The notes beneath the pieces are model-generated. The model made no database searches, was not told where the DNA came from, and saw nothing but the letters and a program-made list of their open reading frames with translations. Position numbers and translations under genes: made by a program. Below, piece after piece: positions 24,650 through 33,112 of a DNA stretch of 64,000 bases. Within the stretch, counting starts at the first letter, position 1, and each line of letters begins with the position of its first letter. The DNA is from Marinobacterium_D sp050908845 (GTDB lineage Bacteria > Pseudomonadota > Gammaproteobacteria > Pseudomonadales > Balneatricaceae), in contig NZ_CP194171.1 of the NCBI RefSeq assembly GCF_050908845.1, positions 1,860,001 to 1,924,000 of the forward strand, written 5' to 3'.

Positions 24650-25501
24650 TCAGCGTCTTTTAGCGATCACTTCCAGGTACTCGCCCTGAATCGTGATGCC
24701 GCCTTTGCCATCCGGCAGGCTGAAATTTCTGTAAATGTTGTTTAGTTCCGTAAACAGGGTCTGCTGTTCGTCACCGTCGATCGCGTCGAACGCCTTCTTC
24801 ACTGGACCGAAGGTGGTTCGGAACAGCCTCACCAGATCGTTGGTTGAGAAGGGGTAGTGCCATTTCGGGTAGAGCTTGCGTTGCAGTCGAATATCGGTGA
24901 AGTGCTCGCTCAAGCGCTCGGTGGCGGTGTTCTCATCGCCCCAAAGTACGGGGGATAGGGAGCCCGGAGGCGGCGGCACGCGCTTGGCGACGGCTTTGAA
25001 GAGCTGTGCGGGCATGCTATCGGGTGTCCAGTTGCACATGTAAAGCGTGCCGCCGGAACGCAGAACCCGCCCAAATTCGCTGCTGACCCGGTCCGGTCGT
25101 GGCGCGAACATGGCGCCGATCATGCTGACGACCACATCATAGTCGGCGTCCTTGTATGGCAGAGCCTCGGCATCCCCCTGATCGAAGCGTGCATCCAATC
25201 CTTCTGCACGAGCTCGGCTGTTGGCGAAGTCGACCAGGTTCTGCGCAAGATCTACCCCGGTGACTCTGAGGCCTCGCCGGGAGGCCGGCAGTGCCGACTG
25301 ACCTGTGCCGCAGGCCACGTCAAGAAGGCGCTGCCCCGGCGTCAGTTGCCAGTCGGTTACGATATCGATGGCGCCTTTTTCCATAAAGCTGGCGAAGCGC
25401 ACATAGTCACCATCCTCCCAGGTTGCCTTCTGTTTAGCCTTGAGAACATCAATCGCTTGGCAGCCCCGAGTATCCGTAATGTGCTCTGCTTGAATAGTCA
25501 T
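24650..25501 (-). CDS. Class I SAM-dependent methyltransferase
   Basis: A 283-residue methyltransferase. The SAM-binding signature LLDVACGTGQSA (59-70), the acidic end of strand 2 in VTGVDLAQNLV, DQGDAEALPY and the strand-4 region YDVVVSMIGAMFAP are all present. A C-terminal part (about 170-260) has a predicted substrate cap with WHYPFSTNDLVRLFRTTFGP. It resembles the Methyltransf_11/25 group that modifies small molecules; the substrate cannot be read. It is the first gene of a two-gene unit with the AhpD-like protein, starting next to the palindromic operator shared with the HxlR-type regulator, which probably controls it. Confidence 0.82.
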   Translation of the reverse strand: MTIQAEHITDTRGCQAIDVLKAKQKATWEDGDYVRFASFMEKGAIDIVTDWQLTPGQRLLDVACGTGQSALPASRRGLRVTGVDLAQNLVDFANSRARAEGLDARFDQGDAEALPYKDADYDVVVSMIGAMFAPRPDRVSSEFGRVLRSGGTLYMCNWTPDSMPAQLFKAVAKRVPPPPGSLSPVLWGDENTATERLSEHFTDIRLQRKLYPKWHYPFSTNDLVRLFRTTFGPVKKAFDAIDGDEQQTLFTELNNIYRNFSLPDGKGGITIQGEYLEVIAKRR

Positions 25502-25559
25502 GGTCTGAACTCCACACTTAAGACGAATTAGTTGGCTTCGTTTAGCCCCGCTTGAGGCT

Positions 25560-25627
25560 ATGTGTAGAGGTTAGGAAGGGGCCGCGATGGCTGATAGTGC
25601 GTAATGTGTAGCAATCAACTACACATT
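25560..25627. promoter_or_regulatory. Palindromic operator between the methyltransferase and HxlR-type genes
   Basis: A perfect 9-bp inverted repeat, AATGTGTAG-N7-CTACACATT (25603-25627), lies 30 nt before the regulator's ATG. An extra half-site ATGTGTAG occurs at 25560-25567, on the side of the divergent gene. HxlR-type regulators bind such dyads, so this is the likely autoregulatory and divergent-promoter operator. Confidence 0.7.
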
Positions 25628-25656
25628 CTGTAGTAACAGCTTGGCGAGGTAATCAG

Positions 25657-26343
25657 ATGCTGAAATATGGCCAGTTTTGCCCGGTCGCCAAGGCCACGGA
25701 AATACTCGGAGAAAAGTGGACGCTGCTTATCCTGCGGGAGCTGCTGCTCGGTGCCACGCGGTTCAGTCAGTTGCAGAAAGGCTTGAGCAGGATATCCCCG
25801 ACGATATTGAACAAGCGGCTCCAGACCCTGCAGGATGCCGGCCTTGTCATTCGGCGTAATGTTCCCGATCAGCGCAGCAACGAATACCAGCTCACCGAGG
25901 CGGGACGCGAACTCTACCCGATCATCATGCAGGTTGCGGAATGGGGCATGCGCTGGGCACGGGGCCAGATGTCTGACGATGAGCTGGATGTCGAGCTGCT
26001 GATGAACAATGTCCAGTCACGGATCGATCCGGAAAAGCTGCCCGGAGGCAGAACGATTATCCATTTCCATTACACCGACCTTAATCGCTTTAACCACTGG
26101 TGGATCAAGGTGGATGGTCAGGATGTAGACCTGTGTATCGACAACCCCGGTGTTGATGTGGACGTCAATATCACCACGGATCTGCGTACGATGACCGAAG
26201 TATGGCTGGGTGATCTGTCTATCAAGAAAGCCAGGGACACCGACAAACTGAAGATTGTGGCTCCCTCTGCCTATACCCGTAACATTCGCTCCTGGCTGGG
26301 GCTCTACTTTCTGGCCGACGTGAGACCAATGACACCCGGCTAA
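25657..26343 (+). CDS. HxlR family transcriptional regulator with SCP-2-like C-terminal domain
   Basis: A 228-residue regulator. Residues 5-100 form the HxlR winged helix: CPVAKATEILGEKWTLLILREL, then GLSRISPTILNKRLQTLQDAGLV, with Cys8 in the position that can be redox-active in HxlR/HypR proteins. The C-terminal half (about 115-225) resembles an SCP-2 sterol-carrier-like fold (IIHFHYTDLNRFNHWWIKVDGQ, DVDVNITTDLRTMTEVWLGD), suggesting binding of a hydrophobic ligand. The gene diverges from the methyltransferase/AhpD-like unit across a palindromic operator. Inference: it responds to a reactive or lipophilic compound that the divergent enzymes act on. Confidence 0.85.
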   Translation: MLKYGQFCPVAKATEILGEKWTLLILRELLLGATRFSQLQKGLSRISPTILNKRLQTLQDAGLVIRRNVPDQRSNEYQLTEAGRELYPIIMQVAEWGMRWARGQMSDDELDVELLMNNVQSRIDPEKLPGGRTIIHFHYTDLNRFNHWWIKVDGQDVDLCIDNPGVDVDVNITTDLRTMTEVWLGDLSIKKARDTDKLKIVAPSAYTRNIRSWLGLYFLADVRPMTPG

Positions 26344-26396
26344 GCCAAGACTTCCGGACGTCAGTGTCGTATGACAAGGAGGTGCTAGACGAGGCG

Positions 26397-26417
26397 ACCC
26401 GGTTTCCCTGACCGGGT
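26397..26417 (+). terminator. Short stem-loop after the HxlR-type gene
   Basis: A 7-bp stem ACCCGGT-N7-ACCGGGT followed by TTCT, about 55 nt past the regulator's stop. The stem is short and the T-tract poor, so it is a possible weak terminator. The rest of the 243-nt gap to 26587 shows nothing recognisable. Confidence 0.4.
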
Positions 26418-26586
26418 TTCTGGTGTCACCCGTTCTATCACGGCTTACCTCCGGTTTCGTTCATCGCTTGTTATTCCCGCTATGGATGTCACCTCCTATT
26501 CAATAAGTGGATAGGACTTTATCCGAATCAATTGGTCGTGGAGTGACGCGCTCGGTAAGCTGATTCCTTTTTCTGAAGGTTGCCGC

Positions 26587-27426
26587 ATGTCCGTTTTCAG
26601 CGAGCGCAAGATCGACTGCCATAACCATATCTTTGATCCTGCCGGTTTTCCCTATAATCCGAACGCCTCCTACCACCCCAGCGGCCATGAGATAGCCACG
26701 GCGGATCAGTTCCTGCAGTTGCTCGATGCGTACGGGGTTTCCCAGGCACTATTGGTCGGGCCGAATTCCGGTTATGGCGAGAACGATAACCGGGCGCTGC
26801 TGGATGCGATTCAGCGCTCTAAAGGGCGGTTCAAGGGGATGGCCGTTGTCGATCAGCAGTGTTCCCTGGAGCAGTTGCAGGCGCTGAAACAGCAGGGTGT
26901 AGTGGGTGTGACTTTCAATATCGCCTTTTACGGTGTCGATCACTTCCGCCATTCTGCGGCGCTGCTCGACCGCCTGGCGCAACTGGATATGATCGCCCAG
27001 TTCCAGGTAGAAGGGGACCAGTTGTTGCCATTGGCGCAGATGTTTACCGACAGTGGCGCGCGCCTGTTGGTGGATCACTGCGGAAGGCCAGATCTGGATG
27101 CCGGCATCGATAGCCTGGGATTTCAGGCAGTGCTGGCACTGGCCGATACCGGGCGCACCTGGATCAAGGTGTCCGGTTTCGACAAGTTCTCCCGGCAAGC
27201 CTTCCCCTATGTGGATACTAGCGCCTATGTCGATGCGATTCAGCAGGCCTACGGTGAGGATCGGCTGATCTGGGGCTCCGACTGGCCTTTCCTGAAACCA
27301 CGCCAACGCATGGACTACGGCCTGATGCTGGCGCTGGCAGAGCAGCAGTTTCCCGACGCGGGTCAGCGCGAGAAATATTTCTGGAAGAATGCCGCCGCCC
27401 TGTTCGGGTTCGCAACGCACAGCTAG
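26587..27426 (+). CDS. Amidohydrolase 2 family protein (PDC lactonase-like)
   Basis: A 279-residue TIM-barrel amidohydrolase. The N-terminal metal motif is CHNH (His12, His14), and later features are DHCGRP with His164, KVSGF near residue 195 and the terminal WGSDWPF with Asp232. This combination matches COG3618 enzymes such as 2-pyrone-4,6-dicarboxylate lactonase and related sugar-lactone hydrolases. The substrate is not deducible; a cyclic ester is likely. It stands alone, with gaps of about 240 and 270 nt on its two sides, both featureless apart from the stem-loop noted upstream. Confidence 0.78.
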   Translation: MSVFSERKIDCHNHIFDPAGFPYNPNASYHPSGHEIATADQFLQLLDAYGVSQALLVGPNSGYGENDNRALLDAIQRSKGRFKGMAVVDQQCSLEQLQALKQQGVVGVTFNIAFYGVDHFRHSAALLDRLAQLDMIAQFQVEGDQLLPLAQMFTDSGARLLVDHCGRPDLDAGIDSLGFQAVLALADTGRTWIKVSGFDKFSRQAFPYVDTSAYVDAIQQAYGEDRLIWGSDWPFLKPRQRMDYGLMLALAEQQFPDAGQREKYFWKNAAALFGFATHS

Positions 27427-27694
27427 GGCTGGCCAGTACATTTCCAGTTCGCACGGAAACAGGGTGGCTGGCTGGGGCGCTGCTGTCCTGTCCTCAGTCA
27501 GCGCCCCACCTGTGCCGATAAGGCACTGAAACGCTGCGTATTCTTCAAAACCACACCGATGTTCTGGCTGGAAAGGCCGCAGCTCTGGAACACTGCGAGG
27601 TGAGCGCCAGAGCTCAGCTCAATGAGGCTGACCTATACTGCAGCGGGCTGGACCTCTATTACCTGCCGATTAACTCGAACTCCGGAGTTCCGTC

Positions 27695-28384
27695 ATGCCC
27701 TTGCCTGGAGCCGCACTGCTGGTTCTGTCGCTGATGCTGCTGGTAGGTACAGCCTCTGCTGAACAGCGGGTGGTCCACTGTCCCGACCAGCAGGTGGAGA
27801 TACAGGCAGTATCACAGCTTGACGCCGAGTCTATCTGCACGGCCTCTGCCGACGCCCTGGCTTTTCTGGCAAAAGCGGGAGTAAAGCCAAACGCAGTGAT
27901 TACCATCGAGATGGTTGAACAGTCACTGGAGCATTATGGCAGCAAGGCGTTTGGCAGTTTTGACCAGCGCACAGGGCATATCAGGCTGATGTCGGTGGAA
28001 TCGATCCAGGCTCTGATAACTCAGGCCAGGATGTTTGATCAGGTCCTGGATGAGGAACATTACCGGGGGCTGGTGGCCCATGAGATTGCCCACGCGCTGT
28101 TTCATCAGAATGGCCCGGATGCCCAGCTTTCCAACGCGGCGCAGGAGTATCTCGCCTATGTGACTCAGCTTGCGGTGCTCTCTGCCGAGCGGCGCCGGCA
28201 GATCATTGCCCGGGCGGATGTTGAGGCCTGGGCGCCGGGCGATGAGATCAGCGAGATCTATATGGCGTTTGCACCGCAGAAGTTTGCCGTTAAGTCTTAT
28301 CTGCATTTTGTCAGTCTCAGCGCCCCCGTCGAATTTGTAAAAATGCTGCTCAACGTGAAGTGGTTTTATATCTCTGTGCCTTGA
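27695..28384 (+). CDS. Exported protein with HExxH zinc-peptidase-like motif
   Basis: A 229-residue protein with a signal peptide (hydrophobic 5-19, cleavage after ASA near residue 22). The motif His129-Glu130-x-x-His133 (VAHEIAHALFHQNG) with a downstream Glu151 (AAQEYLAYV) resembles a gluzincin-type metal site: two His ligands, a general base and a third ligand. Around it, HIRLMSVES and QLSNAAQEYLAY look like the edge strand and glutamate helix of a small metallopeptidase. The family is hypothetical in genomes I recall. Peptidase activity is inferred from the motif only; the 268-nt gap upstream has no other gene. Confidence 0.6.
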   Translation: MPLPGAALLVLSLMLLVGTASAEQRVVHCPDQQVEIQAVSQLDAESICTASADALAFLAKAGVKPNAVITIEMVEQSLEHYGSKAFGSFDQRTGHIRLMSVESIQALITQARMFDQVLDEEHYRGLVAHEIAHALFHQNGPDAQLSNAAQEYLAYVTQLAVLSAERRRQIIARADVEAWAPGDEISEIYMAFAPQKFAVKSYLHFVSLSAPVEFVKMLLNVKWFYISVP

Positions 28385-28462
28385 AACGGGTCGTTTCATG
28401 CGCACCTGGTTGTGAACAGCAGCCAGTTTGTGGAACGGACACTTAGAGTAGAGGAGACGCTT

Positions 28463-28888
28463 ATGGCCGGGGACAATACACAGACCGGACACTGCCTGTG
28501 CGGCAAGGTCAGTGTTACAGCGACGCTGAAAAATCATAATGTGGATGCCTGTCACTGCGAGATATGCCGCCGCTGGAGTGGTGGTCCGATGCTGGCGGTG
28601 GCCTGCGACGGTGAGCCGGCGTTCAGCGGCGAGAGCCATATCGGGGTGTTCGACTCCTCGGACTGGGCACAACGGGGCTTCTGTAAGGAGTGTGGTACCC
28701 ATCTGTTCTACCGCCTTAAAGAGGGTGGATTCTATGCGCTGCCGGTTGGGCTGCTCGATAGCGCGGATGGCTGGACACTGCATGCCCAGGTGTTCATCGA
28801 TGAGAAGCCCGGCTTTTACGCCTTCAGTCAAAGGACGGCAGAACTGACCGGCGCCGAACTGTTCGCCCAGCTTGATAAATCATCCTGA
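28463..28888 (+). CDS. GFA family zinc-binding protein
   Basis: A 141-residue glutathione-dependent formaldehyde-activating (GFA) family protein. The start ATG 28463 has GAGGAG six bases upstream; the longer frame from 28412 lacks one. Zinc cysteines appear in the family spacing: CLCGKV, CHCEICRRW, and FCKECGTHLFY. The family binds zinc with seven or so cysteines and is associated with GSH-hydroxymethyl chemistry, though most members have no proven activity. A second GFA gene lies at 35001. Neighbours give no pathway hint. Confidence 0.85.
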   Translation: MAGDNTQTGHCLCGKVSVTATLKNHNVDACHCEICRRWSGGPMLAVACDGEPAFSGESHIGVFDSSDWAQRGFCKECGTHLFYRLKEGGFYALPVGLLDSADGWTLHAQVFIDEKPGFYAFSQRTAELTGAELFAQLDKSS

Positions 28889-29080
28889 AGCGCTGTTTAC
28901 ACACTTTCATCTGGCTCCTCTGTTGTGGTCCGGTGGAGTGGAGCCTGCGTAGGAACCCAGGCCGGCAGATAGCGACTGGCAGATCCTGAACGCGAAAGGC
29001 TGGTTTCTCTATTCCAGCAGCTATTTCAACAACTAGCTCAGCAACTCTTTCACTACCTGGGGGGAACAACGACGCGCTTT

Positions 29081-29938
29081 ATGAAAAAACACCTCATGGC
29101 CTTTGGCTCTCTGCTGCTGGTAGGGCTACTGGAAGGATGCACCCAGGCTGGTCTTCAGCTCGCCAATCTGCCGGCCAGATTGAGTGATACCCAAACCTTC
29201 AAGGCGATAGCTTACGGCGGGGGCGATGCCCATAAGCTTGATATCTATGTGCCGGAGCTGGAAGCGGATAGGGCCCTGCCGGTACTGCTGTTTTTCTACG
29301 GCGGTCGTTGGACCGATGGTTCGCGACAGATGTATCCCTTCATCGGTGAAACCTTTGCCAGCAAAGGCTATGTCACCGTGATCGCGGACTACAGCAAATA
29401 CCCCAAAGTGCGCTTTCCCGCCTTTGTTGAGGATGGCGCCGCGGCGCTGGCCTGGGTGTACCGGCATATCGAAGACTACGGTGGTGACCGCCAGAGAATC
29501 TACCTGTCCGGGCACTCCTCAGGTGCCCATATAGGCGCGCTGCTGGCAGCGGATGAGCGTTATACCCGGGCGGCAGGGATAGATAACGGCGTGATCCGCG
29601 CCTTTGCGGGCCTCGCCGGTCCCTACGATTTTGAGCCCGATGCGGCAGACCTGAAGGATATGTTCGGCCCGCCGGAGAACTATCCGCAGATGCAGGTCAC
29701 CACCTTTATCGACGGGGACGAACCACCGATGCTGCTGTTGTGGGGCGACTCCGATACCACGGTCTGGCGGCGTAACCTGGATCTGCTGGCGCAGCAGATC
29801 CGTGAACGGGGCGGCCGGGTGGAGACACAGATCTACCCGGGGATGGACCATGTGGGGATCGTGGCCAGCCTGACCTGGTTTTACCAGAACCGACGGTCGG
29901 TGCTGGAGGACATGCTCGCCTTTTTCAACCGGCACTGA
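29081..29938 (+). CDS. Alpha/beta hydrolase-fold esterase, probable lipoprotein
   Basis: A 285-residue esterase/acetylesterase-like protein. The N-terminus has a Lys-rich start, hydrophobic core and LLEGC (Cys20), an imperfect lipobox. The catalytic triad is visible: Ser146 in the elbow GHSSGAH, Asp in LLLWGDSD (Asp223/225) and His257 in GMDHVGI. The oxyanion strand reads FFYGGRW where many relatives have HGGxW, so Tyr replaces the usual His. It resembles COG0657 carboxylesterases and kynurenine formamidase relatives. It would act in the periplasm or at the membrane on small esters. The 190-nt gap before it is empty. Confidence 0.78.
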   Translation: MKKHLMAFGSLLLVGLLEGCTQAGLQLANLPARLSDTQTFKAIAYGGGDAHKLDIYVPELEADRALPVLLFFYGGRWTDGSRQMYPFIGETFASKGYVTVIADYSKYPKVRFPAFVEDGAAALAWVYRHIEDYGGDRQRIYLSGHSSGAHIGALLAADERYTRAAGIDNGVIRAFAGLAGPYDFEPDAADLKDMFGPPENYPQMQVTTFIDGDEPPMLLLWGDSDTTVWRRNLDLLAQQIRERGGRVETQIYPGMDHVGIVASLTWFYQNRRSVLEDMLAFFNRH

Positions 29939-30041
29939 TCGCTCTGCTCAAATCCGGCAATAGCCTGCGCCCGGGCAACTCACGCTCTGCCGGCAGCAAC
30001 TAAGCTGGAGACAGTAACAGGCAAAGACGGAGGGTGCGGTC

Positions 30042-31061
30042 ATGGTCAATAGCAGCCTGGGAGCGGGCAAAGGAGGTATGCGGGCGATGGTGCTGGATGC
30101 GCCGGGCCAGCCGTTACAGGAAAAACAGCTTCCGATACCCGAGCCGGGCCCGGGCCAGGTGCGGGTTCGGGTCAGTGCCTGTGGCGTCTGCCGGACCGAT
30201 CTGCACGTGGTGGATGGGGACTTGAAAGATATTCCAGCGGGCATCGTACCGGGTCACGAGGTGGTTGGTTATATCGATCAGCCTGGTGAAGGCGTAACCG
30301 GTTTTTCAATCGGCGACAGGGTCGGTATACCCTGGCTCGGCCATACCTGCGGCGTCTGTCCCTATTGCAGCAACGGGCAGGAAAACCTTTGCGACGCACC
30401 GGGCTTTACCGGCTACACGATCCACGGCGGCTATGCAGAGTATTGTGTCGCCGATGCGCATTACGTGTTTTCACTCCCTGACGGTTACGACGATCTGCAT
30501 GCCGCCCCTCTATTGTGCGCGGGGCTGATCGGCTACCGCTCCTGGGCGATGGTCAGCGATGCCAGACACCTGGGGCTATATGGCTTCGGAGCCGCCGCTC
30601 ATATCATTGCCCAGGTGGCGATCGCCAGGGGCATAGAGGTCTACGCCTTTACGCGATCGGGTGATACCCAGGCGCAGGCATTTGCCCGTGATTTGGGTGC
30701 CTACTGGGTCGGCGATTCCGAGACCCCGCCGCCCCAACCTCTGGATGCGGCAATCATCTTTGCCCCGGTGGGCGCACTGGTACCCCAGGCCTTGAAAGCG
30801 GTACGCAAGGGCGCAACGGTGGTCTGCGCCGGTATCCATATGTCAGATATTCCCGCCTTTCCCTACAGTATTCTCTGGGAGGAGCGTCAGGTGCGCTCCG
30901 TTGCCAATCTGACCCGTGCCGATGGCGAGGCATTCATGGCGTTGGCGCAAGAGATTTCGATAGAAACCAGTATCACCCGGTATGATCTGAGTGACGCTAA
31001 TCGGGCGTTGTCGGACTTAAGGGAAGGGCGGCTAAGTGGTGCCGCTGTGCTTGTACCCTGA
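30042..31061 (+). CDS. Zinc-dependent alcohol dehydrogenase
   Basis: A 339-residue medium-chain dehydrogenase. Catalytic zinc ligands Cys50 (CGVCRTDLH) and His72 (PGHEVVG) and the four structural-zinc cysteines Cys103, Cys106, Cys109 and Cys117 are intact. The coenzyme domain has a nucleotide loop LYGFGAAAHIIAQVA, a GxGxxxxxxxQ variant with Ala. ATG 30042 has CGGAGGG seven bases upstream; ATG 30078, giving the family-typical start MRAMVLDAPG, sits directly behind AAAGGAGGT and is too close for that site, so both starts remain possible. It oxidises alcohols or reduces aldehydes with NAD(P). It is convergent with the next gene. Confidence 0.88.
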   Translation: MVNSSLGAGKGGMRAMVLDAPGQPLQEKQLPIPEPGPGQVRVRVSACGVCRTDLHVVDGDLKDIPAGIVPGHEVVGYIDQPGEGVTGFSIGDRVGIPWLGHTCGVCPYCSNGQENLCDAPGFTGYTIHGGYAEYCVADAHYVFSLPDGYDDLHAAPLLCAGLIGYRSWAMVSDARHLGLYGFGAAAHIIAQVAIARGIEVYAFTRSGDTQAQAFARDLGAYWVGDSETPPPQPLDAAIIFAPVGALVPQALKAVRKGATVVCAGIHMSDIPAFPYSILWEERQVRSVANLTRADGEAFMALAQEISIETSITRYDLSDANRALSDLREGRLSGAAVLVP

Positions 31062-31066
31062 TAGGT

Positions 31067-31089
31067 GGGCGAAGCCCCAGGCTCCGCCC
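31067..31089. terminator. GC-rich hairpin between convergent genes
   Basis: A 10-bp stem with one mismatch (GGGCGAAGCC, 3-nt loop CCA, GGCTCCGCCC) sits between the alcohol dehydrogenase stop (31061) and the end of the minus-strand gene at 31101. It lacks a T-tract on either side, so it is a moderate candidate for shared termination. Confidence 0.5.
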
Positions 31090-31100
31090 TGCCGGGGAGA

Positions 31101-31520
31101 TTACTGCGCGGTGATAATATCCATCACCAGCTTGCCATCCACTTTGACCGGGCCGTCCTCCTTGGCGCCCAGGGTGTATTCGAATATACCGGTTTTCATG
31201 CCGCCAGCTTCGCCATGAAGCATCAGCATGAGTTTCTCTCCGGGTTGAACCTCTTCGGTAAGAATAGCGGCAACCTGCTCGTTCTCGCCCTTTTTGAGCG
31301 GTGCATGGCCGACCACCGGACCCGGTTTGTTGCTGTCATCGGTACGATGAACCACCAGCCAGCCATTACTCTCTGCAACCAGTTTTTCCGCGGTCACTGT
31401 TCCGCCCGACAGGTCCTGATCTTCCGCCCAGACACCGAGCTTCATGTGATCATGCGCAAACGCACTACCTGCGATGAGAGTGGTGGCCAGCACTGCGCTG
31501 TTTAGCATCTGCTTGTTCAT
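31101..31520 (-). CDS. Small periplasmic protein, DUF7282-like
   Basis: A 139-residue exported protein. The start ATG 31520 has AAGGAG eight bases upstream, while the longer frame from 31556 lacks one. The signal peptide ends near AFAHDH. The mature part is a single beta-rich domain with SNGWLVVHRTDD, VVGHAPLKKGEN and a C-terminal GIFEYTLGAKEDGPVKVDG. This pattern matches the small domain often named DUF7282, found as a secreted repeat in archaea and bacteria; its function is unknown. It lies downstream of the anti-sigma gene in the same direction, so it may belong to the same regulon. Confidence 0.7.
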   Translation of the reverse strand: MNKQMLNSAVLATTLIAGSAFAHDHMKLGVWAEDQDLSGGTVTAEKLVAESNGWLVVHRTDDSNKPGPVVGHAPLKKGENEQVAAILTEEVQPGEKLMLMLHGEAGGMKTGIFEYTLGAKEDGPVKVDGKLVMDIITAQ

Positions 31521-31805
31521 ACTTTTTGCTCCTTTGCGATTGGGGTAGCCCATCACCTTCGCGGTTCAGGCCTGTCTCAAGAGACCCGGTTAACAGCCTG
31601 AGCCGGGTCAGTGGCTCTGGATCTGTTTCGGGTTGTCTTTAGCTACGCAGCGTTCTGGAAAAGGTTTCAGAAACTATTAAAAAGTGTTGTCGGTGGGGGT
31701 GTTGCGGAGGCTGCTTTAAAAAATGGCGCTGAAATCTGAGCCGAATCGGTGGAGGCTCCCACCGGGTTGCGGCAGGAGTGTCTGGGGCTATCGGTGGTTT
31801 CCCGG

Positions 31806-32573
31806 TTAAAGTGACTGTTTACTGTCAGAGGGGATGGCAGGGTAGAGGTAACCGTGAATCGCAGGTCCCGTGGGTTGGCCTGTGGGTGAACCTCCCTCGG
31901 GTTCAACACTGATACCGAACGTGGCCTGTTTCAAAAGAGCGGGTTCATACTCCCTGAGGCTGGCTGACTCCAGTTCCATATTGGCGTTCAGAACACCGAC
32001 CGAGCGCGGCGTTGGGCCCAGGGGATCAGCCTTGATCCATAACTGGTAAGACTTGCCGGGCTTGGCTTCAGCGGTCACCGGGCTGACTGTCAGACTGCGG
32101 TTTTGCAGATCGACTCTGAGCATAAAGGCGGGCTGCTGGTCATCGTGCTGGAATACGGCCACAAATGACTCGGGTGCAGGCTTGGGGTCTGGTCGGGTCA
32201 GCAGCAGAACACAGAGAAGCAGTGAGGCGGCGGTCGCTATGCCGGTACTCCATTGCCAACGCCGCACCCTGGTTTTCAGCGCACGCAGCTGTGTCAGGTC
32301 GCCGCCGGTTTCACCAGGCCAGTGCTGAGCGGCTTCCAGTTCATCCAGGCGCTGTTCGATCCGGGCAAACAGATCCGGACTGGGCTTGATGTCGCCGATT
32401 TCATTGCCCAGTGGAGCCAGACGCTGCTCCCAGTACTGGATTAGCTGCTCCAACTCCGGCTCCCGGCGACGGCGTTGTACGACGGTGTCACGCTCATCCG
32501 CTTCCAGCGTACCCAGCACGAACTCCGCCGCCAGCATGTCCAGGTCGTCGCGGTCAGTCATCAGTTCATGCAC
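31806..32573 (-). CDS. Anti-sigma factor, RskA family
   Basis: A 255-residue membrane anti-sigma factor. The N-terminal 70 residues form the sigma-binding helical domain (LDMLAAEFVLGTLEADER), then a single TM helix (about 107-124), then a periplasmic RskA domain with FVAVFQHDDQQPAFMLRVD, SYQLWIKADPLGPTPRSVG and FGISVEPEGGSPTGQPTGP. The start at 32573 (AAGGGG just upstream) overlaps the sigma gene by 13 nt; an in-frame ATG at 32561 overlaps the sigma stop as TGATG. Tight coupling to the ECF sigma gene is clear. RskA-type proteins sequester the sigma factor until degraded by regulated proteolysis. A 285-nt gap, with a possible 6-bp stem at 31747-31764, separates it from the small periplasmic protein gene. 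Confidence 0.85.
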   Translation of the reverse strand: MHELMTDRDDLDMLAAEFVLGTLEADERDTVVQRRRREPELEQLIQYWEQRLAPLGNEIGDIKPSPDLFARIEQRLDELEAAQHWPGETGGDLTQLRALKTRVRRWQWSTGIATAASLLLCVLLLTRPDPKPAPESFVAVFQHDDQQPAFMLRVDLQNRSLTVSPVTAEAKPGKSYQLWIKADPLGPTPRSVGVLNANMELESASLREYEPALLKQATFGISVEPEGGSPTGQPTGPAIHGYLYPAIPSDSKQSL

Positions 32574-33112
32574 CCCTTTAACTGTTTCAGTGCGCGATGC
32601 AGCCAGGTTTTTATCGTATTCACCGGTTGCTCAAAGCGCGCCGCAAGATCGGCGCGGGAATACCCGTCAAGGTAAGCCAGGCGAACCAGGTCAGCACGCC
32701 CACTCTCCAGCAGACTCAGGCAGTGATTCAGCTTCTCCTGCTCACGGGTTTGGGACAGAGCCGAAACACCATCGGGAAAGGAGCCTGGCAACTGGTCCGG
32801 TGGTTCCTCTGCGTCTGCGCTCGCGGCAGGTGCCCGGCGTAGCTGGTCGATAGCAGTATTACGCGCCAGGGTCGCCATCCAGGTAATCGGGGAGGCCATA
32901 CTCGCATCGAAACTGCCCGCCTTCTGCCAGACCTTGATGTAAGCTTCCTGCAGAACCTCTTCGCTCCAGTGCTCATTTTTCAATATACGCAGGACGGTAG
33001 CATAAAGTTTCGCCGAGGTTGCCGTGTAGAGTGCCGCAAATGCCTGGCGATCTTTGTTAGCCGTCCGTTCAAGCAATTGTGTCAGTGGAGGGGATGACTC
33101 AGGTGAGGACAT
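32561..33112 (-). CDS. ECF sigma factor (SigK-like)
   Basis: A 183-residue ECF-type sigma factor. Region 2 (about 20-90) includes FAALYTATSAKLYATVLRIL, SEEVLQEAYIKVWQKAGSF and the promoter-melting segment SPITWMATLARNTAIDQLRR; region 4 (about 120-180) includes the HTH YLDGYSRADLAARFEQPVNTIKTWLHRAL. It belongs with the sigma factors controlled by RskA-type anti-sigma partners, which is the next gene. It is transcribed divergently from the HD-domain gene across 196 nt. Its target promoters are not deducible from this window. Confidence 0.88.
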   Translation of the reverse strand: MSSPESSPPLTQLLERTANKDRQAFAALYTATSAKLYATVLRILKNEHWSEEVLQEAYIKVWQKAGSFDASMASPITWMATLARNTAIDQLRRAPAASADAEEPPDQLPGSFPDGVSALSQTREQEKLNHCLSLLESGRADLVRLAYLDGYSRADLAARFEQPVNTIKTWLHRALKQLKGCMN

